Source of the DNA: Ignavibacteria bacterium CG2_30_36_16
Lineage (GTDB): Bacteria > Bacteroidota > Ignavibacteria > Ignavibacteriales > Ignavibacteriaceae
Reading direction: 5' to 3'
DNA: 33,021 bases
NCBI GenBank assembly: GCA_001873185.1
Contig: MNYQ01000142.1
Location: 1 to 33,021, forward strand
How positions within the stretch are numbered: the first letter of the stretch is position 1; every line of letters starts with the position of its first letter. The notes under the pieces were generated by a model. It saw only the letters and a list, made by a program, of their open reading frames with translations, ran no database searches and was not told where the DNA came from. Positions 9,433-18,073 of the stretch are shown here, piece after piece. The translations under genes and the position numbers were made by a program.

Positions 9433-9537
9433 GCACCTCTTACTTAATGTACGAAATTAGTATTCACAACCCGGATGAACAATTTATTATTGTTTATTGC
9501 GGTTAAAAATTACATAAGTAAAATTATTAAATCAATA

Positions 9538-10479
9538 TTAGCGGCGGCGGCAGTATTCTTTTACTGCTTCAAGAGAAGGAGCATAACCGTTTTGATATGC
9601 AGAGATAAAATCGTTACATGCTTCTTTTTGCTTTCCGAGTTCCATTTTAATTACACCGCGCCGGAATAATACTAACCCATTGAGCGGTTCAAGAGTTAAA
9701 ATAAAGTTTAAGTCATTCAATGCAGATTTTAATTCTTTAAGTTCTTTCAGGCTTTCGCTTCGAAATAAGTAAGCGGTAAAATTTTGAGCGTTAAGTTTTA
9801 TTGCTTCTGTAAAATCATGTATAGCGCTTTTATGTTCACCTTCAAAACTTTTATCGTAACCTCGTGCAAGTAATAGGTTATCATCGAGAGGATTAAGTGA
9901 AATTGCCTTATTATAATCTTCAATTGCAGTTTTATGATTTCCAAGAATACCTTTTGCGTTAGCACGGTTAACGTATGCTTCTGTGTAAAGAGAATCAAGC
10001 TGAACTGCCCGGGTATAATAAAATATCGCAGTCTCAAAATCCTGTCGGAGTGAATAAATATAACCGAGCGTAAAAAATGCTCTCTTATTGTAAGGGTCTT
10101 CAACAAGTGCAAGCCTCACACTCTTTTCTGCAGCAGTTAGGTCATCTAATTGAATGAGTTCTACTCCTTTAGAAATTAATGCGGATAAAAGATCATCATC
10201 AATAATTAAGGCTTTGTTATAATCTTCAACGGCTTCATTATGCCGCTCAATTTTACTTTTGGCAAGAGCGCGTTTTATATAGCCCTCGGTGTTGCCCGGG
10301 TTTTCATCAATTGCAAGCGAATAAAACTCTATTGCAGAGTGGTACTTACCTTCCGAAAAATTAATATCCCCTTTCATCAAATTTTTAGAAATCAAAGAAC
10401 AGCCAGAAAATAACGCCGCCATTATAAACAACAACCATGCTGTTTTATAAATATTTTTATGATGATTAGTTCTGATCAT
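9538..10479 (-). CDS. TPR-repeat lipoprotein
   Basis: 313 aa; lipobox-like AALFSGC; repeated A(x)4YxxAIxLNP / YNKAIxLxP TPR units. TAATG overlap with upstream gene. Confidence 0.9.
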   Translation of the reverse strand: MIRTNHHKNIYKTAWLLFIMAALFSGCSLISKNLMKGDINFSEGKYHSAIEFYSLAIDENPGNTEGYIKRALAKSKIERHNEAVEDYNKALIIDDDLLSALISKGVELIQLDDLTAAEKSVRLALVEDPYNKRAFFTLGYIYSLRQDFETAIFYYTRAVQLDSLYTEAYVNRANAKGILGNHKTAIEDYNKAISLNPLDDNLLLARGYDKSFEGEHKSAIHDFTEAIKLNAQNFTAYLFRSESLKELKELKSALNDLNFILTLEPLNGLVLFRRGVIKMELGKQKEACNDFISAYQNGYAPSLEAVKEYCRRR

Positions 10480-10901
10480 TAATACTCATCTTCGTACTCA
10501 ACTTTACCTTCATATGAATATTTCTTTTGGTAGGTAAGACGTCCCTTTTCATATCTCTCCTTTAACATTATTTTGCCATTTTCATAATAGGTTGTCGCTT
10601 CGCCCTGAAGTTTGCTGTCCCTATAATTTGCCACGAGCTTCAATTTCCCATCATGGAACCATGCTTTAAATTGTCCCTGCTTCAGATCTTGCACGTACAA
10701 AACTTGAGAAGCCAATTTACCATCTTCATAAAAGAACTTTTGCATTCCATCTCGTTTACCATTTACGATTGGTATTTGAGATTCTACTGCGCCGTTTTTA
10801 TGATATGTTTCCTGAATAATAACTTCCTTTTCCTGGCATCCGCCTATTACGGTAAAAAGAAGGAGTATGGCTGTTAAATTAATTATGACACTAAATTTCA
10901 T
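10479..10901 (-). CDS. YwqK-family / MORN-variant repeat lipoprotein
   Basis: ORF track extends to 10964; internal ATG at 10901 gives MKFSVIINLTAILLLFTVIGGC lipoprotein signal; repeats such as YxENGKIMLKERYEKGRL, FYEDGKLASQVLYVQDLKQG, WFHDGKLKLVANYRDSKLQG. Confidence 0.85.
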   Translation of the reverse strand: MKFSVIINLTAILLLFTVIGGCQEKEVIIQETYHKNGAVESQIPIVNGKRDGMQKFFYEDGKLASQVLYVQDLKQGQFKAWFHDGKLKLVANYRDSKLQGEATTYYENGKIMLKERYEKGRLTYQKKYSYEGKVEYEDEY

Positions 10902-10965
10902 TTTCAATCCAGAATAATTAATAATTTTTGCCGTGAAAATTACAATAATGCTCAATATCTTCAAC

Positions 10966-11655
10966 CTAAATATTTAGATATTCTTCCCAAATCTTAAAGA
11001 GCCGGTAAGTTGCAAAAATGTCATCGCCGCAATAAACAGCAATATCCTTTATCCTTCCTGCTTCATATAAATTTTTTACCTCCATACCGGATACACCTTT
11101 TGATTTTGGGGAATGAATACCGAAGGCGTGGCAGTAAAAATCCAAATTAAATTTTCGCGTAAGACCGAAATATGTAAACTGCTCGAGCAAGTCTATATGG
11201 GTGGAAATATCGTATCTTTTGCCGAGAAGATTTTTTGATGGCTTAATTTTTAGTTTTGCAGAGCGCATCATTAAAAACGGGGCGTCAAAATTTCGCCCGT
11301 TAAAAGTAACAAATTGTGTGGCGACTTTAGCGATACGCCAAAACGAAGAGAGCATTTCTTCTTCGCTTACACCTTTGTAGTAGATGTTCTTCTCATCGTT
11401 GTTCCACTCTTCACCAACTGCGCTTTCATAATAAACAAACGCTTTTTTTTTCTGAACGTCATAAATTCCGATTGCTATTACCTTAGCTGTAAACGGGTAA
11501 AGGCTTAGGTAACGAAGGACTTCGTCAATTTTATTTTGCCTTACTCCTTCCGAAGTTTCTTTTTCGGCATAACGAAGTAAATACTCCTGCTGGCTTTCGG
11601 ATAATTCATCAAGAGGGAAGCTGCAAGTTTCTATATCGAACACTATCTGGCGCAT
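10966..11655 (-). CDS. Stand-alone 3'-5' exonuclease, PolB-like/DnaQ fold
   Basis: 229 aa; IVFDIETC (Exo I), FVTFNGRNFDAPFLMMRS (Exo II), AVYCGDDIFATYRLF (Exo III). Confidence 0.88.
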   Translation of the reverse strand: MRQIVFDIETCSFPLDELSESQQEYLLRYAEKETSEGVRQNKIDEVLRYLSLYPFTAKVIAIGIYDVQKKKAFVYYESAVGEEWNNDEKNIYYKGVSEEEMLSSFWRIAKVATQFVTFNGRNFDAPFLMMRSAKLKIKPSKNLLGKRYDISTHIDLLEQFTYFGLTRKFNLDFYCHAFGIHSPKSKGVSGMEVKNLYEAGRIKDIAVYCGDDIFATYRLFKIWEEYLNI

Positions 11656-11675
11656 AGAACCTCGACTGTTTGTGA

Positions 11676-12134
11676 TTATTTATCTTTAATTATTTTTACG
11701 TCTTTTTCGTAAGCAGAGATCTTTTGATAAACTTCATTGGAAAGTTCGGTTGATTTTCCTGTCATCTTGTCAACATGAACAACTACACCCGTACCGTCAA
11801 CCACTACCTGTCCGGTTTTTGCGTTTATTATCAAATGGTCAAAACCGAATGATGAATTTTTTAAATATGAAACGCGTGAGTAAATATAAAGTTCGTCATC
11901 GTATCTTGAATGAGACCGGTAATTAATTTCGTTGCGCACTATAAAAAATATTTTTCCGTCCGAAAAAATTCCGCCTTCCGGCATTAAACCGACTTCTTTA
12001 ATATACTCAAGACGCGCATGTTCAAAAAAGTTTATATACACGGCGTTGTTACAAACGCCAAGCATATCTACTTCATTAAATCTTACCTTGACGGATATTT
12101 TATGTCTAAAATTTTTCTGTGAAAGTTCTGCCAT
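11676..12134 (-). CDS. Acyl-CoA thioesterase, hotdog fold (4HBT/YbgC-like)
   Basis: 152 aa; VRFNEVDMLGVCNNAVYINFFEHARLEYI motif; TAATG overlap with ltaE. Confidence 0.9.
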   Translation of the reverse strand: MAELSQKNFRHKISVKVRFNEVDMLGVCNNAVYINFFEHARLEYIKEVGLMPEGGIFSDGKIFFIVRNEINYRSHSRYDDELYIYSRVSYLKNSSFGFDHLIINAKTGQVVVDGTGVVVHVDKMTGKSTELSNEVYQKISAYEKDVKIIKDK

Positions 12135-13165
12135 TATTTAAAAACTTCTTTTAATGTTTTTATCGCTTCAGTTATATCCTCATCTGTAACATCCAAATGT
12201 GTAACCGCACGAATTAAATCAATTTTGCCCGGCGAAAACAAAATTCCTTTTTCTTTACATCTTTTAATTGATTCTTCAACGCTTATATTTAACGGTTTGA
12301 ACAGAAGTATATTGGTCTGAACTGCGTTCATATCAATTTCTAAGTTCGGAATTTCATTTATTGCATCTGCAATTAATTTTGCTCTTCTATGATCTTCTAT
12401 TAGCCTTTTGGTATTATTCTCAAGTGCATACAAACCGGCTGCTGCCAAAATTCCAACCTGCCGCATACCCCCGCCCCAGGCTTTGCGAACACGAAATGCT
12501 TCTTTAATAAATTCTTTTGAACCGGCTATTATTGAACCGACAGGAGCGCCAAGCCCTTTCGATAAGCAGGCTGATACAGTGTCGAAATACTTTGTGTACT
12601 CTTTAACCGCAAGCCCGGAAGCCACAGACGCATTCCATATTCTTGCACCGTCAAGATGAAAATAAAGATTGTGCTTTTTTGTCAGTTCCTTCAATTTAAC
12701 TATTTCGTTGATTGACCAAACAGTACCGCCGCCGCGGTTGTGTGTGTTTTCAATTTCGATAACTTTCGTACGCGGCATGTAATAAGCGCTTGTAGGGCGA
12801 ATAAGAGGCTCTACTTGATCGGCAGTTATAACTCCATTTTTTCCTTCAACGGGATAAAGTTGAATTCCGCTTAACGCAGCGGGCGAACCGGATTCATAAT
12901 TAAAAATATGTGCGTCACGATCGCAGATAACTTCGTCACCTGGATTTGTTAAAACATTTAAGCTTATTTGATTGCCAAGTACTCCGCTCGAAACAAATAA
13001 AGCAGCCTCTTTACCAAGAAGTTCGGCGGCATATTCTTGAAGTTGGTTTGCGGTGGGATCTTCTTGAAATACATCATCGCCAACTTCTGCTTCATACATT
13101 GCTTTACGCATCGCAGCGGATGGACGCGTGACTGTATCGCTTCTTAAGTCAATATATTTTTTCAT
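12134..13165 (-). CDS. ltaE: Low-specificity L-threonine aldolase / beta-eliminating lyase
   Basis: 343 aa; IDLRSDTVTRPSAAMRKAM, GDDVFQEDPTANQLQ, ENTHNRGGGTVW, LHLDGARIWNA-like, SxCLSKGLGAPVGS (PLP Lys). Confidence 0.95.
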   Translation of the reverse strand: MKKYIDLRSDTVTRPSAAMRKAMYEAEVGDDVFQEDPTANQLQEYAAELLGKEAALFVSSGVLGNQISLNVLTNPGDEVICDRDAHIFNYESGSPAALSGIQLYPVEGKNGVITADQVEPLIRPTSAYYMPRTKVIEIENTHNRGGGTVWSINEIVKLKELTKKHNLYFHLDGARIWNASVASGLAVKEYTKYFDTVSACLSKGLGAPVGSIIAGSKEFIKEAFRVRKAWGGGMRQVGILAAAGLYALENNTKRLIEDHRRAKLIADAINEIPNLEIDMNAVQTNILLFKPLNISVEESIKRCKEKGILFSPGKIDLIRAVTHLDVTDEDITEAIKTLKEVFK

Positions 13166-13377
13166 TTTTCATTTTCATTATTTATTGTAATGGACGAGGT
13201 CAATATTATAAAAACTTTAGTAAATTAAAAATACACCGGGCTACTTAACGAACTGCAGATTAAGTACAACTTTAAATATAAGTATCCTTTTTATTTCCGG
13301 GACAACTTTTTAAGGGAGATAAATCTTTCTTCCCACAAGATTAATTGAGATAAGTATAACAATACGAAATGATAATT

Positions 13378-14862
13378 TTAATTTTCAACTCTTAGTATCG
13401 GATATGAATTTCCCTTTAATAAATATTTATATTCTTTATAAGTGACAAGCCCGATCATTGATTGCGGCTCAAGAGCAAGCACAAGTAAATTACTATGAAG
13501 TTGATTAATGGGGACGAAATAGTATCCCTCCCGAGGATACATATCGGCGAAATCCTTTTTTTCTGCTTTAATATTTGGAATTGGAACTCCTTCGAGCACT
13601 ATAGAATCGGTAATAGAAACATAATATACTTTTATTATCTGCCTGTCGTCCGGAACGTAATTTTTATATTCTATTTTATGTTTATTCATCCACTTAACTA
13701 ATAAAGAGTCTACCTTCGGGATTAAATACGCCGCTGGTTTATTGACCGTTAAAATCGGTGCGACAACGGAATGATATTCTATTACGGTAATCAAACTATC
13801 TCCGTCGCTGTATAATGAACGAAGATTTAAAGTGAGAGTATCATTTCCTTTTATATGCTCCATCCTTATCGCAACTTCCTCGCCTGCGCGGGAATGTTTT
13901 AATTTTGCACGTGCCCGGTTAACTGTTTTTATTATTTCATTTATATTTTTGTAAGAATATTCAAGCAATGCTTTCATCCCGGCAGTCTGCCCTTCTGCAC
14001 GGCGTTTAATGTTATCTGCCAAACGGTCTTTGCCGTTTAATCCTTCCATTATAAATGAAAGAGAGTTAAGAATTGCAAAGCTTTGTCTGCCGTCATTAAT
14101 ATCAACAGTACTGTGTCTCATTCGCGATTTGTTCGGCGGTCCTTCAAGTATATAATTGTTAAAAGTAAAATCGCGTTCTGATAAATATTTTTTTATGAAA
14201 GGGAGAGCTTCCTTATTTTGCATTTCTCTTATTTCAAATGCAACATTGGGGTTTGTAGCAGCGCCAATTTGTTCGTCAAAATTCTTTATGTAGCCAAACT
14301 CCTGCCACTCTCCGTCATAAGGATAATATTCATGCACATCCAATGTTACTTCAAACAAATAGTTGTTGAAAAACTTGTGGAGTGCTTCAGTCTCCGGCTG
14401 ACTCAACGTTAGATGATTACGATTTAGATCCTCTATATTACTGTTGCGTCTTTCCTCTTTTTCAGCGCCGTCGGGATTTAACTGTGGAATAATCGCAAGT
14501 TCAATTTTATTAAATAATGTATCAAGCTCACCTTCATAAATATTTTTCAAAAGCATCAGCGCGCCTTCCTTGCCCGAAGGTTCGTTGCCGTGCTGTTGTG
14601 CGAATATCAACACTCTAATTTTACTTTCGTCTTTTCCGAATTCATCATTTGAAATTAAAAGAGCTGGAATATCGTATCCACCGGGGCTTTTGCCAATCAC
14701 TTCAGTTTTAATTTTTGGTGACGGTTCAATTTGATCAATAAAATGAATTAGCTGATGATAGGAAGTGAGACTGTCGTAATTATTTACTTCGAGCGGCAGT
14801 TTAATTTGGGCTGATGCGGATAATGTACAGAATAATAAAAGAAGTATAATTCGTTTTTTCAT
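13378..14862 (-). CDS. Secreted M14-family zinc carboxypeptidase
   Basis: 494 aa; signal peptide; FAQQHGNEPSGKEG (HxxE), QLNPDGAE, DLNRNHL, LDVHEY. Confidence 0.92.
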   Translation of the reverse strand: MKKRIILLLLFCTLSASAQIKLPLEVNNYDSLTSYHQLIHFIDQIEPSPKIKTEVIGKSPGGYDIPALLISNDEFGKDESKIRVLIFAQQHGNEPSGKEGALMLLKNIYEGELDTLFNKIELAIIPQLNPDGAEKEERRNSNIEDLNRNHLTLSQPETEALHKFFNNYLFEVTLDVHEYYPYDGEWQEFGYIKNFDEQIGAATNPNVAFEIREMQNKEALPFIKKYLSERDFTFNNYILEGPPNKSRMRHSTVDINDGRQSFAILNSLSFIMEGLNGKDRLADNIKRRAEGQTAGMKALLEYSYKNINEIIKTVNRARAKLKHSRAGEEVAIRMEHIKGNDTLTLNLRSLYSDGDSLITVIEYHSVVAPILTVNKPAAYLIPKVDSLLVKWMNKHKIEYKNYVPDDRQIIKVYYVSITDSIVLEGVPIPNIKAEKKDFADMYPREGYYFVPINQLHSNLLVLALEPQSMIGLVTYKEYKYLLKGNSYPILRVEN

Positions 14863-14950
14863 TGCATTCTCTTAGATAGTTTTAAATATTCATCAGTTCC
14901 AATTCAAACATAACACAATATTCAAATTTGAATTGATAATTCAGTTTCGT

Positions 14951-15037
14951 TTTATCTCAAAAGAATCATCTTCCTGGTTTGTTTAAAATTGCCGCTTATC
15001 AAGCTATAAAAATATCCTTCTTGAACAGCAAATTCAC
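14951..15037 (-). pseudogene. Remnant of a T9SS type A C-terminal sorting domain
   Basis: Minus-strand translation SEFAVQEGYFYSLISGNFKQTRKMILLR* ; the GYFYSLISGNFKQTRKMILLR end matches the intact T9SS tail at the end of the 1051 aa protein (GIYFIKLSADKFTETKKMTLLK). No protein body in frame upstream. Confidence 0.75.
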
Positions 15038-15390
15038 TCATTTTCAACCTTTTCTTGTTCTGCAGGTTTTTCAGCGAGGTATCCTTCTTTAACCAAGTTA
15101 TCGTACGACTTAAATATTTTTATCGTCACTTCGTTAGAAAAGTTGTAACCGGTAGATTCAATTTTAATACCGTTTATTACTTTGGTTAGTTTTATTGATG
15201 CAATAAGTTTGTCGTCTGTAATTAGATCATATTCAATTTTAGTTTTTTTCGCGGGAATGTTTGTCAAAGCCCAGTAGATTCCCTTTTTAGCATTCGTAAA
15301 TGATGATTGAATATCTTCTTCAATTTTTGATTGAGAAAACGATATAGCTGAAAACAACCCAACAAGAACGAAAAAATTAAACTTATTCAT
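15034..15390 (-). CDS. Hypothetical small secreted protein
   Basis: 118 aa; N-terminal signal peptide MNKFNFFVLVGLFSAISFSQS. Confidence 0.75.
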   Translation of the reverse strand: MNKFNFFVLVGLFSAISFSQSKIEEDIQSSFTNAKKGIYWALTNIPAKKTKIEYDLITDDKLIASIKLTKVINGIKIESTGYNFSNEVTIKIFKSYDNLVKEGYLAEKPAEQEKVENE

Positions 15391-15479
15391 AGTTCTCCCA
15401 CAAATATTTTTTTTTGATGAAATATAATATTCGTATTTTATAAATGCTATATTTTTAAAAAATTTATTTGAGGAATGGA

Positions 15480-16379
15480 ATGTGCATTAAAGTATTGCTG
15501 TTTGAAATTTTATTATTCTTCTCAACTGCATTGACTCAAAATATCACCTGGCAAAAACTTGCAGAAGATTTACAATTCCCCGAAGGACCGGCATGGAACG
15601 GCAGTGCATTATTTGTATCAAGCTGCTACGGTGGTTATATAACAAGGATTGAGGGTACAGTAGCCGAAACATTTATTGATTCTTCAATGAAACCTTTCAA
15701 TGTAAAACAATCCAATGGTTTAACTTTTGGAAAAGATGGCAACCTATATGCTTGCGATTACGGAATAGGCGCCATACTCAAAATAACAGACAAAGGCATG
15801 ACCGAAATAATATCGCCCGGATATGAAGGGAAAAAATATAACCGCCCGAATGATTTGGCATTTTCGCCCCAAGGATTTTTATTTTTTACAGATCCTAAAT
15901 CGTACGGTAAAGATAAACCCGACGGGAGATTATTTAAACTCAATATAAATTCGGGTGAGGCGGAATTAATTGAAGATAGTTTATGCTTCCCGAATGGAAT
16001 TGCTTTTTCAATAGATGGAAAAAATTTATTTATTTGCGAATCGGCAATGAATAGAATATTAAAATTCGGGGTTGCTGATGATGGTAGAATATCAAATCGA
16101 ACTGTTTTTATTGAACTACCCGGCGGTGATCCTGACGGAATAGCATTTGATAATTCTGGCAGATTATACTGTGCTCATTTCGGCAGCGGCATTATTTATA
16201 TAATCAGCAAGGAAGGAAAAATATTATCAGAATTAAAAACTCCAGGTAAAAAGCCGAGCAATATTGAATTTGGCGGTGACGATTTGAAAACTTTATTTAT
16301 AACCGAAGATGAAACAAACTCAGTTTATAAAACCCTTGTGGAAATACCCGGACAAAAGTTGTTCTTTGCTCCATTTTAA
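15480..16379 (+). CDS. SMP-30/gluconolactonase/LRE-like beta-propeller, secreted
   Basis: ORF track starts at TTG 15468; the ATG at 15480 is preceded by GAGGA, so is a better start. LQFPEGPAW, NGLTFGKDGNLYACDYG, RPNDLAFSPQGFLFFTDP, FPNGIAFSIDGKNLFICES, DGIAFDNSGRLY motifs. Confidence 0.92.
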   Translation: MCIKVLLFEILLFFSTALTQNITWQKLAEDLQFPEGPAWNGSALFVSSCYGGYITRIEGTVAETFIDSSMKPFNVKQSNGLTFGKDGNLYACDYGIGAILKITDKGMTEIISPGYEGKKYNRPNDLAFSPQGFLFFTDPKSYGKDKPDGRLFKLNINSGEAELIEDSLCFPNGIAFSIDGKNLFICESAMNRILKFGVADDGRISNRTVFIELPGGDPDGIAFDNSGRLYCAHFGSGIIYIISKEGKILSELKTPGKKPSNIEFGGDDLKTLFITEDETNSVYKTLVEIPGQKLFFAPF

Positions 16380-16418
16380 TCATTAAAGATATGCGGACTT
16401 CCGGAAATTTTCCCTATG

Positions 16419-16564
16419 AGATTCCTTTGTAGCTTTGGAAAAGCCCCTTAAATATTGTGTGATTATGTTATTCACGTTTTGAAGGAAGCGGCTATTAGCC
16501 CCGACTTTAAGGGGCTGAAAGATGGGAACCTCTAAAACAACATCTTGCTTTTCCATGGGAATCT
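16419..16564 (+). promoter_or_regulatory. Structured element upstream of nhaA: candidate cis-regulatory RNA (or palindromic repeat)
   Basis: Nested inverted repeats: AGATTCC 16419-16425/GGAATCT 16558-16564; TGGAAAAGC 16436-16444/GCTTTTCCA 16547-16555; CCCTTAAA 16445-16452/TTTAAGGG 16506-16513; AAGATG 16519-16524/CATCTT 16541-16546. Confidence 0.55.
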
Positions 16565-16618
16565 TCTTATTGAGTTAATTAAATATTTTTTTAGTTTGAA
16601 CAACAACAAAGGAAAACT

Positions 16619-17971
16619 ATGACTAAACATGCACCACCCATTGAAAAAATTATGCGTCCTTTCCAGGAATTTTTACACACGCAGGCATCAGGCGGAATAA
16701 TTTTATTAGCAGCTGCCATAATAGCTCTAATCTGGGCAAACTCTCCTTGGAATTTTGTATACACAGATTTGTGGCATACACATTTGAAAATAGGTTTTGA
16801 CAACTTCAACCTCGATTATTCACTTCATTATTGGATTAACGACGGATTGATGGTAATATTTTTTTTCGTGGTAGGGCTCGAAATAAAACGCGAGCTTCTT
16901 GTTGGCGAACTATCTTCCGCTCGCCAAGCTGCTCTTCCGATAGCAGCTGCTCTTGGCGGAATGATTGTGCCTGCATTATTCTATTTTGCATTTAATACAA
17001 GCGGACAAGGCGCTAATGGATGGGGAATACCAATGGCTACCGATATTGCATTTGTAGTTGGCATATTTGCTCTACTTGGGAAGAACGTTCCTGTCTCACT
17101 CAAAATATTTATTACTGCTCTTGCCATAGTAGATGACATCGGGGCGGTTCTTGTAATTGCCGTTTTTTATTCTTCCGAAATCTCGATCGTAGCAATAGGT
17201 ATTGCATCCGGTTTAGTGCTGCTCTTAATTATATTAAATAAACTTGGCGTGCGTAGTTTGCTTATCTATTCTATTGTTGGTGTTGCTTTATGGATGGCAT
17301 TCTTAAAATCGGGAGTGCATGCTACAATTGCAGGTGTCGTACTTGCGTTCACTATCCCTGCGTTAACACGATTAAACACGAAAGAATTTTTAGACAAAGG
17401 CAATCAGCTTATGAAGGAGTTTGACGTAGCTGGTGAGGAAGGTCCGCACATTCTTACAAATGCACCCCGACAGTCAATTGTGGATGAGTTGAAATCCAAT
17501 GTTGAAAAGATGATGACACCGCTGCAAAGGTTTGAACATGGACTTCATCCGTGGGTTTCATTTATAATTATGCCTGTATTCGCCCTTGCCAACGCGGGAG
17601 TTAATTTTACTTCAGATTTTTTTAGCGATTTAATAAATCCAATAAGTCTTGGAATAATTTTCGGTTTATTTCTCGGAAAGCAGATTGGAATATTTTCATT
17701 TAGCTGGATTGCTGTTAAATTAGGCTTTGCTTCCAAACCAAAGGGAGTAAATTGGAAATTGATTTATGGCGCCGGAATAATGGCGGGCATAGGATTTACA
17801 ATGTCTCTGTTCATTTCCAATCTTGCTTTTGCCGATGACGAGTTGACAAAAATTGCAAAGGTTGGAATTCTGACTGCTTCATTATTATCAGGCATTATTG
17901 GTTTTCTACTTTTAAAATCAAGCGTCAAAAATCATAATAAAAATCAAACCACAAAAGAAATAGTTTCTTAA
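16619..17971 (+). CDS. nhaA: Na+/H+ antiporter NhaA
   Basis: 450 aa; FLHTQASGGIILLAAAIIALIWANS, GLMVIFFFVVGLEIKRELLVGEL, PMATDIAFVVGIFALLG, ALAIVDDIGAVLVIAVFYS. Confidence 0.97.
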   Translation: MTKHAPPIEKIMRPFQEFLHTQASGGIILLAAAIIALIWANSPWNFVYTDLWHTHLKIGFDNFNLDYSLHYWINDGLMVIFFFVVGLEIKRELLVGELSSARQAALPIAAALGGMIVPALFYFAFNTSGQGANGWGIPMATDIAFVVGIFALLGKNVPVSLKIFITALAIVDDIGAVLVIAVFYSSEISIVAIGIASGLVLLLIILNKLGVRSLLIYSIVGVALWMAFLKSGVHATIAGVVLAFTIPALTRLNTKEFLDKGNQLMKEFDVAGEEGPHILTNAPRQSIVDELKSNVEKMMTPLQRFEHGLHPWVSFIIMPVFALANAGVNFTSDFFSDLINPISLGIIFGLFLGKQIGIFSFSWIAVKLGFASKPKGVNWKLIYGAGIMAGIGFTMSLFISNLAFADDELTKIAKVGILTASLLSGIIGFLLLKSSVKNHNKNQTTKEIVS

Positions 17972-17995
17972 AAGCGATTTTTTATAAACTATGAT

Positions 17996-18040
17996 ACACA
18001 CCGTTATGCTTTGTTTTAGCCTGGCGGTGTGTCTATTTTT
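17996..18040 (+). terminator. Intrinsic terminator after nhaA
   Basis: ACACACCG (17996-18003) / CGGTGTGT (18025-18032) with further imperfect pairing inside, followed by CTATTTTT. Confidence 0.8.
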
Positions 18041-18073
18041 GCTATCTCATTAATCAATTAAGAATAAAATAAA

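Noticed and set aside
9798-10112. 104 aa minus-strand ORF out of frame with the TPR protein
   Set aside because: Overlaps the TPR lipoprotein in another frame; its apparent repetition derives from the TPR repeats.
13242-13266. TACTTAA/TTAAGTA inverted repeat (7 bp arms, 11-nt loop)
   Set aside because: Short AT-rich palindrome without T-run or repetition; expected by chance in AT-rich intergenic DNA.
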